A DNA stretch of 51,982 bases. Source: Desulfobacterales bacterium (GTDB taxonomy: Bacteria > Desulfobacterota > Desulfobacteria > Desulfobacterales > C00003060). Positions 19,422 to 27,687 of the stretch are shown in pieces (position 1 is the first letter of the stretch; every line of letters starts with the position of its first letter). Both the position numbers and the translations under genes were made by a program. Under the pieces are notes generated by a model that did not search any database, had not been told where the DNA came from, and saw nothing but the letters and a program-made list of their open reading frames with translations. Location: NCBI GenBank assembly GCA_013375395.1, contig JABXJW010000005.1, forward strand, positions 1 through 51,982, in the 5' to 3' direction.

Positions 19422-20780
19422 TCACGAGATTCCGCATGTTTTCATCTTGGAAAGGAGTGTGGGGTGGCTTATTCCGAGAAGTTTGGCCGCTCGGGTGCGA
19501 TTGTTGCCGGTTTCCCGGAGGGCCCTTCGGATCAGCGCTTCCTCGAGAGCCATGGTATTGGCCTTGAGAGAGATGCTTTTTGGTGGGGGGTGGGTATGTG
19601 CGGCCGCCGGGGCTCGTATTTCTTCGGGCAGTTCATCAGCGTGGATCTCGGATCGCTCTGTCAGTACCATGGTCCGTTCGATAACGTTTTCAAGTTCTCT
19701 GACATTACCCGGCCAGGCATAAGTCATCAAGGCCTGGAGGGCCTCGGGTCGAATCCCTTTTATCTGTTTTTTCAATCTCCTGTTAAACCTTTCAATAAAG
19801 TGATTGATCAGCAAGAGAATATCTTCCTTGCGGTCGCGAAGCGCCGGCACCTCGATTAGGAGCACATTGATCCGATAAAAGAGGTCGTCACGGAAAGTCC
19901 CGTGCTTGACCGCCCCGGCCAAATTTACTGCCGTGGCCGCAATGATTCGCACATCAACCTTATGAGATTGTGTACTTCCTACGGGACGGACCATTTCATC
20001 TTGCAGGACACGAAGGAGTTTCACCTGAAGCGACAAGGGCAGTTCCGCAATCTCGTCAAGAAAAAGAGTCCCTCCGTCGGCTTCCTGAAAGAGCCCTTTC
20101 TTGTCTTGAGCCGCATCAGTAAACGCCCCTTTCACATGGCCAAAGAGTTCGCTTTCCAGAAGGTTTTCAGGCAAACCGCCACAGTTGACGGCCACCATGG
20201 GCTTGTGTTTGCGCGGTCCGTTGTAATGGATGGCACTTGCGATCAACTCCTTGCCGGTACCGCTTTCGCCGGTAATCAAGACGGTCGTTTTGTAGTCCGC
20301 AACCTTGCGGATAGTCTCAAAGATCCTGCGCATGGGCTTGCTTTTGGCCACGATATTTTGAAAGGAGAAAGTTTCTTGAACGGCATTCCGGAGCCTAATA
20401 TTTTCCTCTCTCAATCGGGTCCTTTCTTCAACCTGTCCCACCTTGAGGAGGATTTCGTCCGGTTTGAAAGGTTTTGAGATATAGTCGGCCGCCCCGAGCT
20501 TCATAGCTTCCACAGCCGTATCAATGGTACCGTAGGCCGACATCATAATAATGGCCGCATCCACGCCTCGTTCGGCTGCATGCTTTAAAAAGGCCAGACC
20601 ATCCATTCGAGGCATGCGCAGGTCACAGAGGATGAGGTCAAAATGGTTGGTTTCGATAATGGGGATGGCTTGTGCGCCGTCTTCGGCGCCGGTAACCGTA
20701 TAGCCTGCCTTTTCAAGTACCACGGTTACTATGTGCCGCATGTTAGGCTCATCGTCGATGACAAGTACGTTCTTGGGCAT
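19422..20780 (-). CDS. NtrC-family sigma-54-dependent response regulator (GAFTDA variant)
   Basis: I start this gene at ATG 20780 (MPKNVLVIDDEPNMRH), giving 452 residues; 16 upstream in-frame codons run into the ftsY end. It has a receiver (IDDEP, LILCDLRMPRMDG, ADYISKPF), an AAA+ domain (GESGTGK, FHVKGAFTDA-type loop, GTLFLDEIAEL, FRDDLFYRINVL) and a Fis-type HTH (EEALIRRALRETGNN, AKLLGISHPTLLSK). The sigma-54-contacting loop reads GAFTDA (20112-20129), not GAFTGA. It lies 44 bases downstream of ftsY on the same strand and may share its transcript. No partner kinase is adjacent. Confidence 0.92.
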   Translation of the reverse strand: MPKNVLVIDDEPNMRHIVTVVLEKAGYTVTGAEDGAQAIPIIETNHFDLILCDLRMPRMDGLAFLKHAAERGVDAAIIMMSAYGTIDTAVEAMKLGAADYISKPFKPDEILLKVGQVEERTRLREENIRLRNAVQETFSFQNIVAKSKPMRRIFETIRKVADYKTTVLITGESGTGKELIASAIHYNGPRKHKPMVAVNCGGLPENLLESELFGHVKGAFTDAAQDKKGLFQEADGGTLFLDEIAELPLSLQVKLLRVLQDEMVRPVGSTQSHKVDVRIIAATAVNLAGAVKHGTFRDDLFYRINVLLIEVPALRDRKEDILLLINHFIERFNRRLKKQIKGIRPEALQALMTYAWPGNVRELENVIERTMVLTERSEIHADELPEEIRAPAAAHTHPPPKSISLKANTMALEEALIRRALRETGNNRTRAAKLLGISHPTLLSKMKTCGIS

Positions 20781-20824
20781 TATTTCAACTATTCCAATTG
20801 TGGAGCAAAGCGAAGTAACTTGGC

Positions 20825-21985
20825 TCAAAACAGCGCCTTCACAAAAGCATCGCCGTCAAAGTCTTGCAGGTCTTCGGGTTTTTCTCCCAGTCCGATGTAC
20901 TGAAGAGGAAGCCCCAGGCTGTGGCATATTCCAACGACAATGCCTCCCTTGGCTGTGCCGTCCAGTTTGGCAAGGGCAATACCGGTAATTTCAAGGGCAT
21001 CGTGAAAGAGTTGAGCCTGAGATATGGCGTTCTGTCCGGTAGTGGCATCCAGAACCAGCAGGATCTCGTGGGGCGCCCCTGGGAGCAGACGAGCCGCCGT
21101 CCGACGGACTTTCTTAAGTTCTTCCATGAGATTGACTTTGGTGTGAAGGCGTCCCGCCGTGTCGATGATGACAACATCCACGTCCCTTGATTTCGCTGCG
21201 CAGATACCATCGTATACCACGGCCGAAGGATCGGATTTGGCGCCGGGCTTCACTCCGTGTCCCTTGTGCCGAACAACTTCAGCCCCGGCACGCTCTGCCC
21301 AGATCTCAATCTGTTCGACGGCTGCTGCCCGGAAGGTGTCGGCCGCGATCAACAATACCCGCTTCCCCTCTTTGGCATAGCGTGCGGCCAGCTTGCCGAT
21401 GGTGGTTGTTTTGCCGACTCCGTTTACCCCCACGACCATGATGACATGAGGCTTTTCCCTGAGTATGAGATCCGGCTTTGGGGGCGCCTTGAGAAAGGCG
21501 TGAATTTCACTCTGAAGGGCATGTTTTAATTCCTGCGGATCGTGCAGGCCTTTTCTCTCAACCCTTTCCCGCACCTTTTCAATAAGGACTACGGTGGTCC
21601 GTATGCCTATATCGGAGGTGATGAGGATTTCTTCAAGTTCTTCCAGAAGCTCTTCGTCGATCTCTTTGCTGCCCAGCAGAAGCTCGTCCACACGGCTCAC
21701 AAATGCCTTTCGTGTCTTGGACAGGCGATTCTGAAGCCTGCTGAAAAGCCCCTGTTTTGCTGCTTCCGCCGCAACAACTTCCTGTGCAGGCTCACCTCCA
21801 CCAAAACCCCCACCCTTAAAGGTGGAGGGGAGGGAGTGGGCGGCAACTGATTCGGCGATCTGTTGAGCCTCTTGTGCTTCTTCAGACAGTGGGTGTTCGC
21901 GATCCTCTTGAGGGGCCTTTTGCGGAGTTTTTTTCTTAAGCCATTTGAGGGCCACTGGTATGTTGCCTTCGTTACTAACCAACAA
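20825..21985 (-). CDS. ftsY: Signal recognition particle receptor FtsY
   Basis: This 386-residue protein has a variable N-terminal acidic A region, then the N domain and the GTPase G domain: GVNGVGKTTTIGKLA (G1), DTFRAAAVEQ, DTAGRLHTKVNLMEEL (G3) and TKLDGTAKGG (G4), with GLGEKPEDLQDFD at the C-terminus. FtsY docks ribosome-SRP complexes at the membrane for co-translational insertion. A GTG at 21955, giving VALKWLKKK, is an alternative start and looks like the usual basic N-terminus. The gene begins 4 bases after the smc stop, so smc and ftsY form one operon. Confidence 0.97.
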   Translation of the reverse strand: MLVSNEGNIPVALKWLKKKTPQKAPQEDREHPLSEEAQEAQQIAESVAAHSLPSTFKGGGFGGGEPAQEVVAAEAAKQGLFSRLQNRLSKTRKAFVSRVDELLLGSKEIDEELLEELEEILITSDIGIRTTVVLIEKVRERVERKGLHDPQELKHALQSEIHAFLKAPPKPDLILREKPHVIMVVGVNGVGKTTTIGKLAARYAKEGKRVLLIAADTFRAAAVEQIEIWAERAGAEVVRHKGHGVKPGAKSDPSAVVYDGICAAKSRDVDVVIIDTAGRLHTKVNLMEELKKVRRTAARLLPGAPHEILLVLDATTGQNAISQAQLFHDALEITGIALAKLDGTAKGGIVVGICHSLGLPLQYIGLGEKPEDLQDFDGDAFVKALF

Positions 21986-21989
21986 CGAT

Positions 21990-24900
21990 TTATGATTCGC
22001 GATTATTCGTAAAGTTGAGTGACACGAGTTTGGAAATCCCTTTGTCCTCCATGGTCACACCAAAAAGGGCGTCTGCCATTTCCATGGTCTGCTTGCTATG
22101 GGTAATCACGATGACCTGAGACTCGTTTCCGATCTCTCGAAGAAGATGGTTGAAGCGGACAACGTTTATGTCATCCAAGGGAGCGTCAATCTCATCGAGA
22201 ACGCAGAACGCCGCAGGCTTGATCAAGAAGAGAGAAAAAATCATGGCAATGGCGGCCAGAGCCTTTTCTCCGCCGGAAAGGAGGCTCATACGGGTGAGTT
22301 TTTTCCCTGGAGGATGGACAAGGTAGGAAACCCCCGATTCCAAGGGTCGCTTTGGGTCCATAAGGACCAGATTGGCTGTTCCTCCCTCGAACAGCCTGGG
22401 AAAGACTATTTGAAGTTTTTCATTCACGGCCTTGAATGCCTTCACAAACTGTTTCAAAGAGGTACGGTTAATCTTTCGGATCACCCGATGAAGGGCCTCT
22501 ATGGCGCCTATCAGGTCGTCGCGCTGTTCGGTAAGGGACCGGTGTCGCTCGCTCAAGTTCTCGTATTCATGAATGGCCCCAAGGTTTACCTCTCCAATTC
22601 TGGCCGCTCTTTTACGGTAGCGTGCCAGTGCCGTTTGTGTTTCTTCTTCCGAAAAGTTATCCGCATCAAACTCGTTGCACGATGTCTCGATATTGAGATG
22701 ATAATTCTCATGGATTCGGCCTATCAGTTGATCGCGTGTCATGCGCCTTTCGGATTGCTTCAATTCAAGCTGCTGTATCTTTTGCGCAGTCTCTTGCTGC
22801 GCGGATCTTACTTTCGAGAGAGCTCGATCATTTTGTTCCAGCATTCCTTCGATGGCCTGGTACCCGGCTTCACTTTCAGCCAGGGTCTCTTCCATGGTCT
22901 TTAGCCCGGCATACAGACGCTCAAGCCTGTCTCGATCCTTTGCCAAACGATCCTGTGTGGCAACTCTGTCTTCTTCCCTTTGCTTCACCTGTTGGCTTAG
23001 CTGGTTCAGTTTTTTCAGACGGTCATTTTGAAAATCCTTTAAGCGTCGCAAGGTGTTTTCTGCATGGTCGCATTGTGCCTCCAGAGTGGTCAATTCCAGC
23101 TTGAGTCCTACCACCTTTTGGCTGGCAGCTTCCAAATCCTCGGAGACTTCTTCGATTTTCGCATTCGTCCCGGCAATGGTCGATTCTACGGTTTGAATCT
23201 CTTTGGCCAGCTCGGCCACAACTCCCTGGTGCCTGTAAAGCTCTTGCTCCACATCTGCTTGCTCACCTTCTATCTGCTGTGATTCAAGGTCAAGGATCTC
23301 CAGATGGTGACGGGTATGCTTAAATTTTTCCTGGAGTCGATAAAGCTCCTTTTCGACTTGAATCTGATGTTGATTCTCTTGGCTCAGTGCTTGTCTGGCC
23401 TTCTGGACCTCAGTCTCCAATTCGACCGTTTCACCCTCAAGTTGTTTCTGCTCGCTCTTGGCCGCCTCCATAGAGACGTCCAAATCGGAGATCTGTTCGG
23501 TCAACTCCTTCATTTCCTTCTTCTTGGCCAGAATGCCGGAACTACCATTTTCCGGGCTTCCACCTATCAGTATCCCCTGCTGGCACACGCGGTCTCCTTG
23601 CCGTGTTACGATGGCCTGCCGCGAGCCGTTCCGGTTCCATAGTTGCAGGGCGGTCTCAAGGTTTTCAGCCACCAGGACATGGCCTAAAAGAGATTGGACC
23701 ACCTGTTGGTAACCTTGTTTAACTTTTATGTTGTTTATTAGGAGTTCTTGGCCGTCCGGCAATACTGTGTGATCCTTATCGATCATCGGCCTGAGCGCTT
23801 TGACCGGAATGAAACCGGACCGGCCTGCTGATTGCGCCCTGAGAAAGTCAATGGCCTCCATCCCCCCCTCTTGGTCCTTTACGAGGACGTATTGCAGGGT
23901 TTCGCCAAGGGCCGCCTCTACGGCATCCTCATAGGTGGTCTCGGGCTCGATAATATCAGCTACAAGGCCATAAATGCCGGTTTCATCAGGGCCTTTTGTG
24001 TTCCAGTCCCTCATGATGACGCGAACGCCCTCCCTGAACCATTCATAATTGTCATCCATCTTTTTGAGGGCGCCATAACGTGACCGAACTTTTTGCCGTT
24101 CGGCCTCCATCGTTTGTACTTTGCGCACCTGTCGGCTGAGGGCCTGTCGCTTTTCCTCCAGTTGTTTGTCCAAGTATTCAAGGGCCTCAACTGTTTCTGC
24201 GATGCTCTGTACCAAGGCGTTATTGTCTTCTTCGCATTTGGTCTTTTCTTTTTCAAGCTTGGCAATCTCGTTTTCGGTTTGACTTTTTTCTTTTTTGATC
24301 TGATCAAGCCGCCTTGACAGGCCCGACCTCTGCCTGGAAGCGTTCTCTAAGGTATTTTCATAGGCCGCCCTGCGGCTTGCCAGGTTTATCAGTTCGGCCT
24401 TGTTGGCCTCGAGGGATTGATTCAGCTCGGCCAGGCGCTCTTTCACTGCCTGCTCGGACTCTTTGCTTTGTTTCAAGGTCTCCTTGGTTTTCTCGATATC
24501 TTGTTGCAGCGCCTGTCTTTGTTCCTCCAGTTGGTGGCATTCTGCTGTGATGCTCTGTTTTTTTTCGTCGGTTTCTTTGAGTTCGGCCTTGAGTTGATCG
24601 GCCTCATTGCTGAGGCGCTCGATCTCTTTCGCAGCGTAGTCGATATCTTGCTCAAGTTTGTCAATCACGCGCTGGAGCTGATGCCTTTGGGCCTTATGCT
24701 CGGAGATGTTTTGGTGCTTGGCTGCGCGTTCTTGTTTGATCTCTTCAATGGCAGCGTCCAGCTTGGCCAGTTCGGATTCGTGCTTGAAATCCGTATCCAT
24801 CAGGGACTGAGTAAGGGCCTCGGCCTCACGCATCTTGTCGCAGATGACCTTGTAACGATATGTTGCGAGCATAACTTCCAAATGTTCAATTTTTGTCTGA

Positions 24901-25562
24901 AAGGTCTTATAGCGCTCAGCTTTCCTGGCCTGGCGCCTAAGACTGTTCATCTGGCGTTTCACCTCGACGATAACATCGTTCACGCGCAGCAGATTCTGCT
25001 GGGTTCGATTGATCTTTTGAATCGCTTCATTCTTTCGGCTCTTATAACGGGTTATGCCTGCTGCTTCCTCGATGAAAAACCGTCGCTCTTCCGGGCTGGC
25101 ATCAATAAGTGCCACAACTCTTCCCTGTTCAACGACTCCGTAAGTTCTGGACCCCACGCCGGTTCCCATCAACAGGTTCTGGATGTCCTTAAGCCTGCAC
25201 GGCTGCTTGTTGATAAAGTATGCGCTTTCACCGGAGCGGAACAGGCGCCGGCTAACCATAATTTCAGAAAATTGTCGATATTCTTCAGGGGTGCTGCCGT
25301 TATCATTGATGAGTGTGAGGGACACCTCGGCCATGTTCAAGGGGGGCTTTTTCTCAGTGCCGGCAAAAATAACGTCTTCCATAGACTTGCCACGGAGTTG
25401 TTTGACGCTCTGTTCCCCCATAACCCAGCGCATGGCGTCAACAATATTGCTCTTGCCACAGCCGTTGGGACCCACCACAGCACATATGCCATGTGGAAAC
25501 AGCACAGTGGTTTTATCTACGAACGACTTAAACCCTATGACATCCAACTGTTTGACTTTCAT
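21990..25562 (-). CDS. smc: Chromosome segregation protein SMC
   Basis: The 1190-residue protein has the full SMC plan: an N-terminal ATPase half (GFKSFVDKT, Walker A GPNGCGKSN), a long coiled coil, a hinge at about 510-680 (GLVADIIEPETTYEDAVEAAL, and the Gly-rich GSPENGSSG), a second coiled coil, and the C-terminal half with signature LSGGEKALAA and Walker B FCVLDEIDAPLDD. It dimerizes at the hinge and organises and segregates the chromosome with ScpA and ScpB, which are not in the window. The promoter probably lies in the A/T-rich 25600-25720 region on the minus strand. ftsY follows in the same operon. Confidence 0.98.
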   Translation of the reverse strand: MKVKQLDVIGFKSFVDKTTVLFPHGICAVVGPNGCGKSNIVDAMRWVMGEQSVKQLRGKSMEDVIFAGTEKKPPLNMAEVSLTLINDNGSTPEEYRQFSEIMVSRRLFRSGESAYFINKQPCRLKDIQNLLMGTGVGSRTYGVVEQGRVVALIDASPEERRFFIEEAAGITRYKSRKNEAIQKINRTQQNLLRVNDVIVEVKRQMNSLRRQARKAERYKTFQTKIEHLEVMLATYRYKVICDKMREAEALTQSLMDTDFKHESELAKLDAAIEEIKQERAAKHQNISEHKAQRHQLQRVIDKLEQDIDYAAKEIERLSNEADQLKAELKETDEKKQSITAECHQLEEQRQALQQDIEKTKETLKQSKESEQAVKERLAELNQSLEANKAELINLASRRAAYENTLENASRQRSGLSRRLDQIKKEKSQTENEIAKLEKEKTKCEEDNNALVQSIAETVEALEYLDKQLEEKRQALSRQVRKVQTMEAERQKVRSRYGALKKMDDNYEWFREGVRVIMRDWNTKGPDETGIYGLVADIIEPETTYEDAVEAALGETLQYVLVKDQEGGMEAIDFLRAQSAGRSGFIPVKALRPMIDKDHTVLPDGQELLINNIKVKQGYQQVVQSLLGHVLVAENLETALQLWNRNGSRQAIVTRQGDRVCQQGILIGGSPENGSSGILAKKKEMKELTEQISDLDVSMEAAKSEQKQLEGETVELETEVQKARQALSQENQHQIQVEKELYRLQEKFKHTRHHLEILDLESQQIEGEQADVEQELYRHQGVVAELAKEIQTVESTIAGTNAKIEEVSEDLEAASQKVVGLKLELTTLEAQCDHAENTLRRLKDFQNDRLKKLNQLSQQVKQREEDRVATQDRLAKDRDRLERLYAGLKTMEETLAESEAGYQAIEGMLEQNDRALSKVRSAQQETAQKIQQLELKQSERRMTRDQLIGRIHENYHLNIETSCNEFDADNFSEEETQTALARYRKRAARIGEVNLGAIHEYENLSERHRSLTEQRDDLIGAIEALHRVIRKINRTSLKQFVKAFKAVNEKLQIVFPRLFEGGTANLVLMDPKRPLESGVSYLVHPPGKKLTRMSLLSGGEKALAAIAMIFSLFLIKPAAFCVLDEIDAPLDDINVVRFNHLLREIGNESQVIVITHSKQTMEMADALFGVTMEDKGISKLVSLNFTNNRES

Positions 25563-26199
25563 AATGACCAGCCTCTATATGGGTGTTTGGATTCTAGACG
25601 ACCCAAAGAGCCGTATCGAGACTAACAAAGAGAAAATGGTTTGTAAAGGGTAAAATACTATAAACTGTATACATTGACCCGATAAATACAATATATGGTA
25701 TTTTTACGGTCACTTCACGATGCCTTTGCAATGCAAAAACGTTTCCGATGCGGATTCAAGGTCAAGGACAATTCCGCAGGACAGCGGAATTGGATGCGCC
25801 TTATGCGCACCGGTAAGGGCGAGGGGCACGGTGCCCCGAGTCACCCCGAAGATTTAGCGCTGAAACTTTAATGCATGCAAAATCTGAGCCTGGCGTAGAG
25901 GCTTGCCCTGTTAATTGACGAAGTCTTTGACGGCGACCAAGTCGCCCGATAAGCCGGCAAAAATTTGTGCATTGACGGCCCCGAGGTTTCTGGATCAACA
26001 GGGTTCGGCAAGAGAGGATGTTTTGTAAAGGTCTATTCACACGAAGCGCTCATCACCCATTATAGTCATTTGTTTTTCTAAATCAAGCAGGGAAACGGAT
26101 GCGGAACCCCCTTGTCAATTCCATGTGAATAGGTTATTCAATAAACCGTACACAATCTGTTGTAAATACGCAAAGAGCGTTATCCGTGTGGTCGAGAAA
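25563..26199. other. 637-base intergenic region
   Basis: This is the divergent spacer between smc and the radical SAM gene. The part near smc is A/T-rich and should hold its promoter. A possible palindromic repeat runs from CCCTGTTAATT (25906-25916) to GATCAACAGGG (25993-26003); its ends resemble those of the small elements at 34055 and 36823 but match each other at only 9 of 11 positions. Short frames here have no protein character. In-frame codons from GTG 26125 could extend the radical SAM protein. Confidence 0.45.
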
Positions 26200-27135
26200 A
26201 TGTTCAACTTTCGTTTTGGAAGGCGTCTTGCCACGGCTGAAGAGAGCTACGATTTTCCGCCCTTCAGACCGCCAAGCGAAGCCGACAGCCTCCTTCTGAG
26301 GGTCAGCCGTGGGTGCCCCTGGAATAGGTGTGCTTTTTGTCCCATGTACAAGGGCTTCAAGTTTGAAAAGCGTCAGGTTCCGGACATTAAACGAGATATT
26401 GACACGGCCCGCACGTACATCGGCGGAAACGCGGAAACAGTGTTTATAGGAGATTCGGATAGTCTGGTGATCAATACCGGCCAGATGTGTGAGGTCCTTG
26501 GTCATCTTCATGGTGTTTTTCCGTCGCTTACCAGGGTCACGAGCTATGCCCGGGCACTGACGCTGAAACGCAAGTCCCTGAAAAGCTTGAAAAAGATAAT
26601 GGAGGCAGGGCTGACACGGCTTCACATCGGTCTGGAGACCGGCAGCGGTCGGCTTCTTGAGCGGATTAGGAAGGGCGCGGGCGTCGACACCATGATCCTG
26701 GGTTGTGGCAATGCAAGAGAGGCCGGATTTGAGGTTTCGCTCTATGTCCTGCTCGGGATCGGGGGCGAGGCTGACTGGCAGGAGCATGCATCAGAAACAG
26801 CCAAGGTTCTCAACGAAATAGACCCTGATTTTATCCGGGTGAGAACCCTTGTACCCGTGCCGGGCACCCCCGTATTTCAGTGGTGGAAGGAAGGGAGCTT
26901 TGAGATGCCGGGGCCTGACGCCATCTTAAGGGAACAAAGGGTTCTCATTGAAAGCCTTTCTGTGACCTCTCAGTATCTGTCTGATCATGTATCAAACTAT
27001 GCCCCCGTCCATGGAAATCTGCCGGCCGACAAAACCAATATGCTGTCTATGATCGACACGGTACTGGAAAGAATCTCAAAGGACGAGGAATTCAAGGCTG
27101 ACCTTGAAAACATGCGTTATTTGAGAAGGTTGTAA
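26200..27135 (+). CDS. Radical SAM protein
   Basis: With ATG 26200 the protein has 311 residues. The iron-sulfur cluster cysteines are C39, C44 and C47 in SRGCPWNRCAFCPMYKG, a CX4CX2C spacing seen in a subgroup of radical SAM proteins. RPPSEADSLLLRVSRGC just before is typical of this subgroup. GDSDSL, HIGLETGSGRLLERI and LVPVPGTP are later barrel-strand motifs. An in-frame GTG at 26125 would add 25 residues lacking family character. The family generates a 5'-deoxyadenosyl radical; the substrate is not known. FmdB-type zinc ribbon protein is encoded 62 bases downstream, possibly in one transcript. Confidence 0.87.
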   Translation: MFNFRFGRRLATAEESYDFPPFRPPSEADSLLLRVSRGCPWNRCAFCPMYKGFKFEKRQVPDIKRDIDTARTYIGGNAETVFIGDSDSLVINTGQMCEVLGHLHGVFPSLTRVTSYARALTLKRKSLKSLKKIMEAGLTRLHIGLETGSGRLLERIRKGAGVDTMILGCGNAREAGFEVSLYVLLGIGGEADWQEHASETAKVLNEIDPDFIRVRTLVPVPGTPVFQWWKEGSFEMPGPDAILREQRVLIESLSVTSQYLSDHVSNYAPVHGNLPADKTNMLSMIDTVLERISKDEEFKADLENMRYLRRL

Positions 27136-27197
27136 AAACGAATTTAGGAATTAATGCGTTAGTTGTAGAATTCGTGTTTTTTCCGGCGGAAAATTTT

Positions 27198-27503
27198 ATG
27201 CCGATTTACGATTATGAATGTGACAATTGCCGATCCGTTTTTGAGGTGATCCTAAAAGTGGGCGGAACCCCGCCGCCATGTCCGAATTGCGGAAACAGCG
27301 AGTGCGGAAGGTTAATAACAGCTCCTGCCGTACACGTTAAGCAAGACCATGCCACGGCTCGCATTGAAAAAAGGGTTAGAGACTATTTGATGGACGGCAA
27401 GGTGTCAGACGCAACGCGCTTTGCCGACAAGGCCGCATCCACGGTTAAGTCCGACAGGGTCAAGCGGATAGCCGACAAGCTCCATCAGAAGACTGGCAAG
27501 TAG
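27198..27503 (+). CDS. FmdB-family zinc ribbon protein
   Basis: I start this protein at ATG 27198 (MPIYDYECDNCRSVFE), the usual FmdB N-terminus, giving 101 residues with a GGCGGA ribosome-site candidate upstream. It has CDNC and CPNCGNSEC, the zinc ribbon, and a charged C-terminal tail. The family is annotated as putative regulatory; a biochemical function cannot be given. The upstream bases TTCGTGTTTTTTCCGGC (from 27172) recur near 35376, after the UXS gene, which may mean a shared leader or repeat. Confidence 0.85.
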   Translation: MPIYDYECDNCRSVFEVILKVGGTPPPCPNCGNSECGRLITAPAVHVKQDHATARIEKRVRDYLMDGKVSDATRFADKAASTVKSDRVKRIADKLHQKTGK

Positions 27504-27687
27504 TCCTGCTTTGATGCATTGGATGCGAATTTGATCCCGTGGGGAATTGAACAAGTTGCTGAAATTGTAAACTCTTATAGGTTTACGGAGAGAAGCGGAG
27601 CGAAGTTCAGGTGGATTCAATGCTGAAATCCATAGTGTTTTCAAGGCGTGAGCCACAAATCCAAAATCCAAAATCAGAAATACTGCA

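Noticed and set aside
24417-25625. 402-codon + strand frame opposite smc
   Set aside because: It is the antisense shadow of the SMC coiled coil and N-terminal ATPase; its hydrophobic composition is a by-product of Glu/Lys/Gln codons read backwards.
25801-26040. 79-codon minus-strand frame in the smc upstream gap
   Set aside because: No ribosome site or domain; composition looks like chance in a GC-rich spacer.
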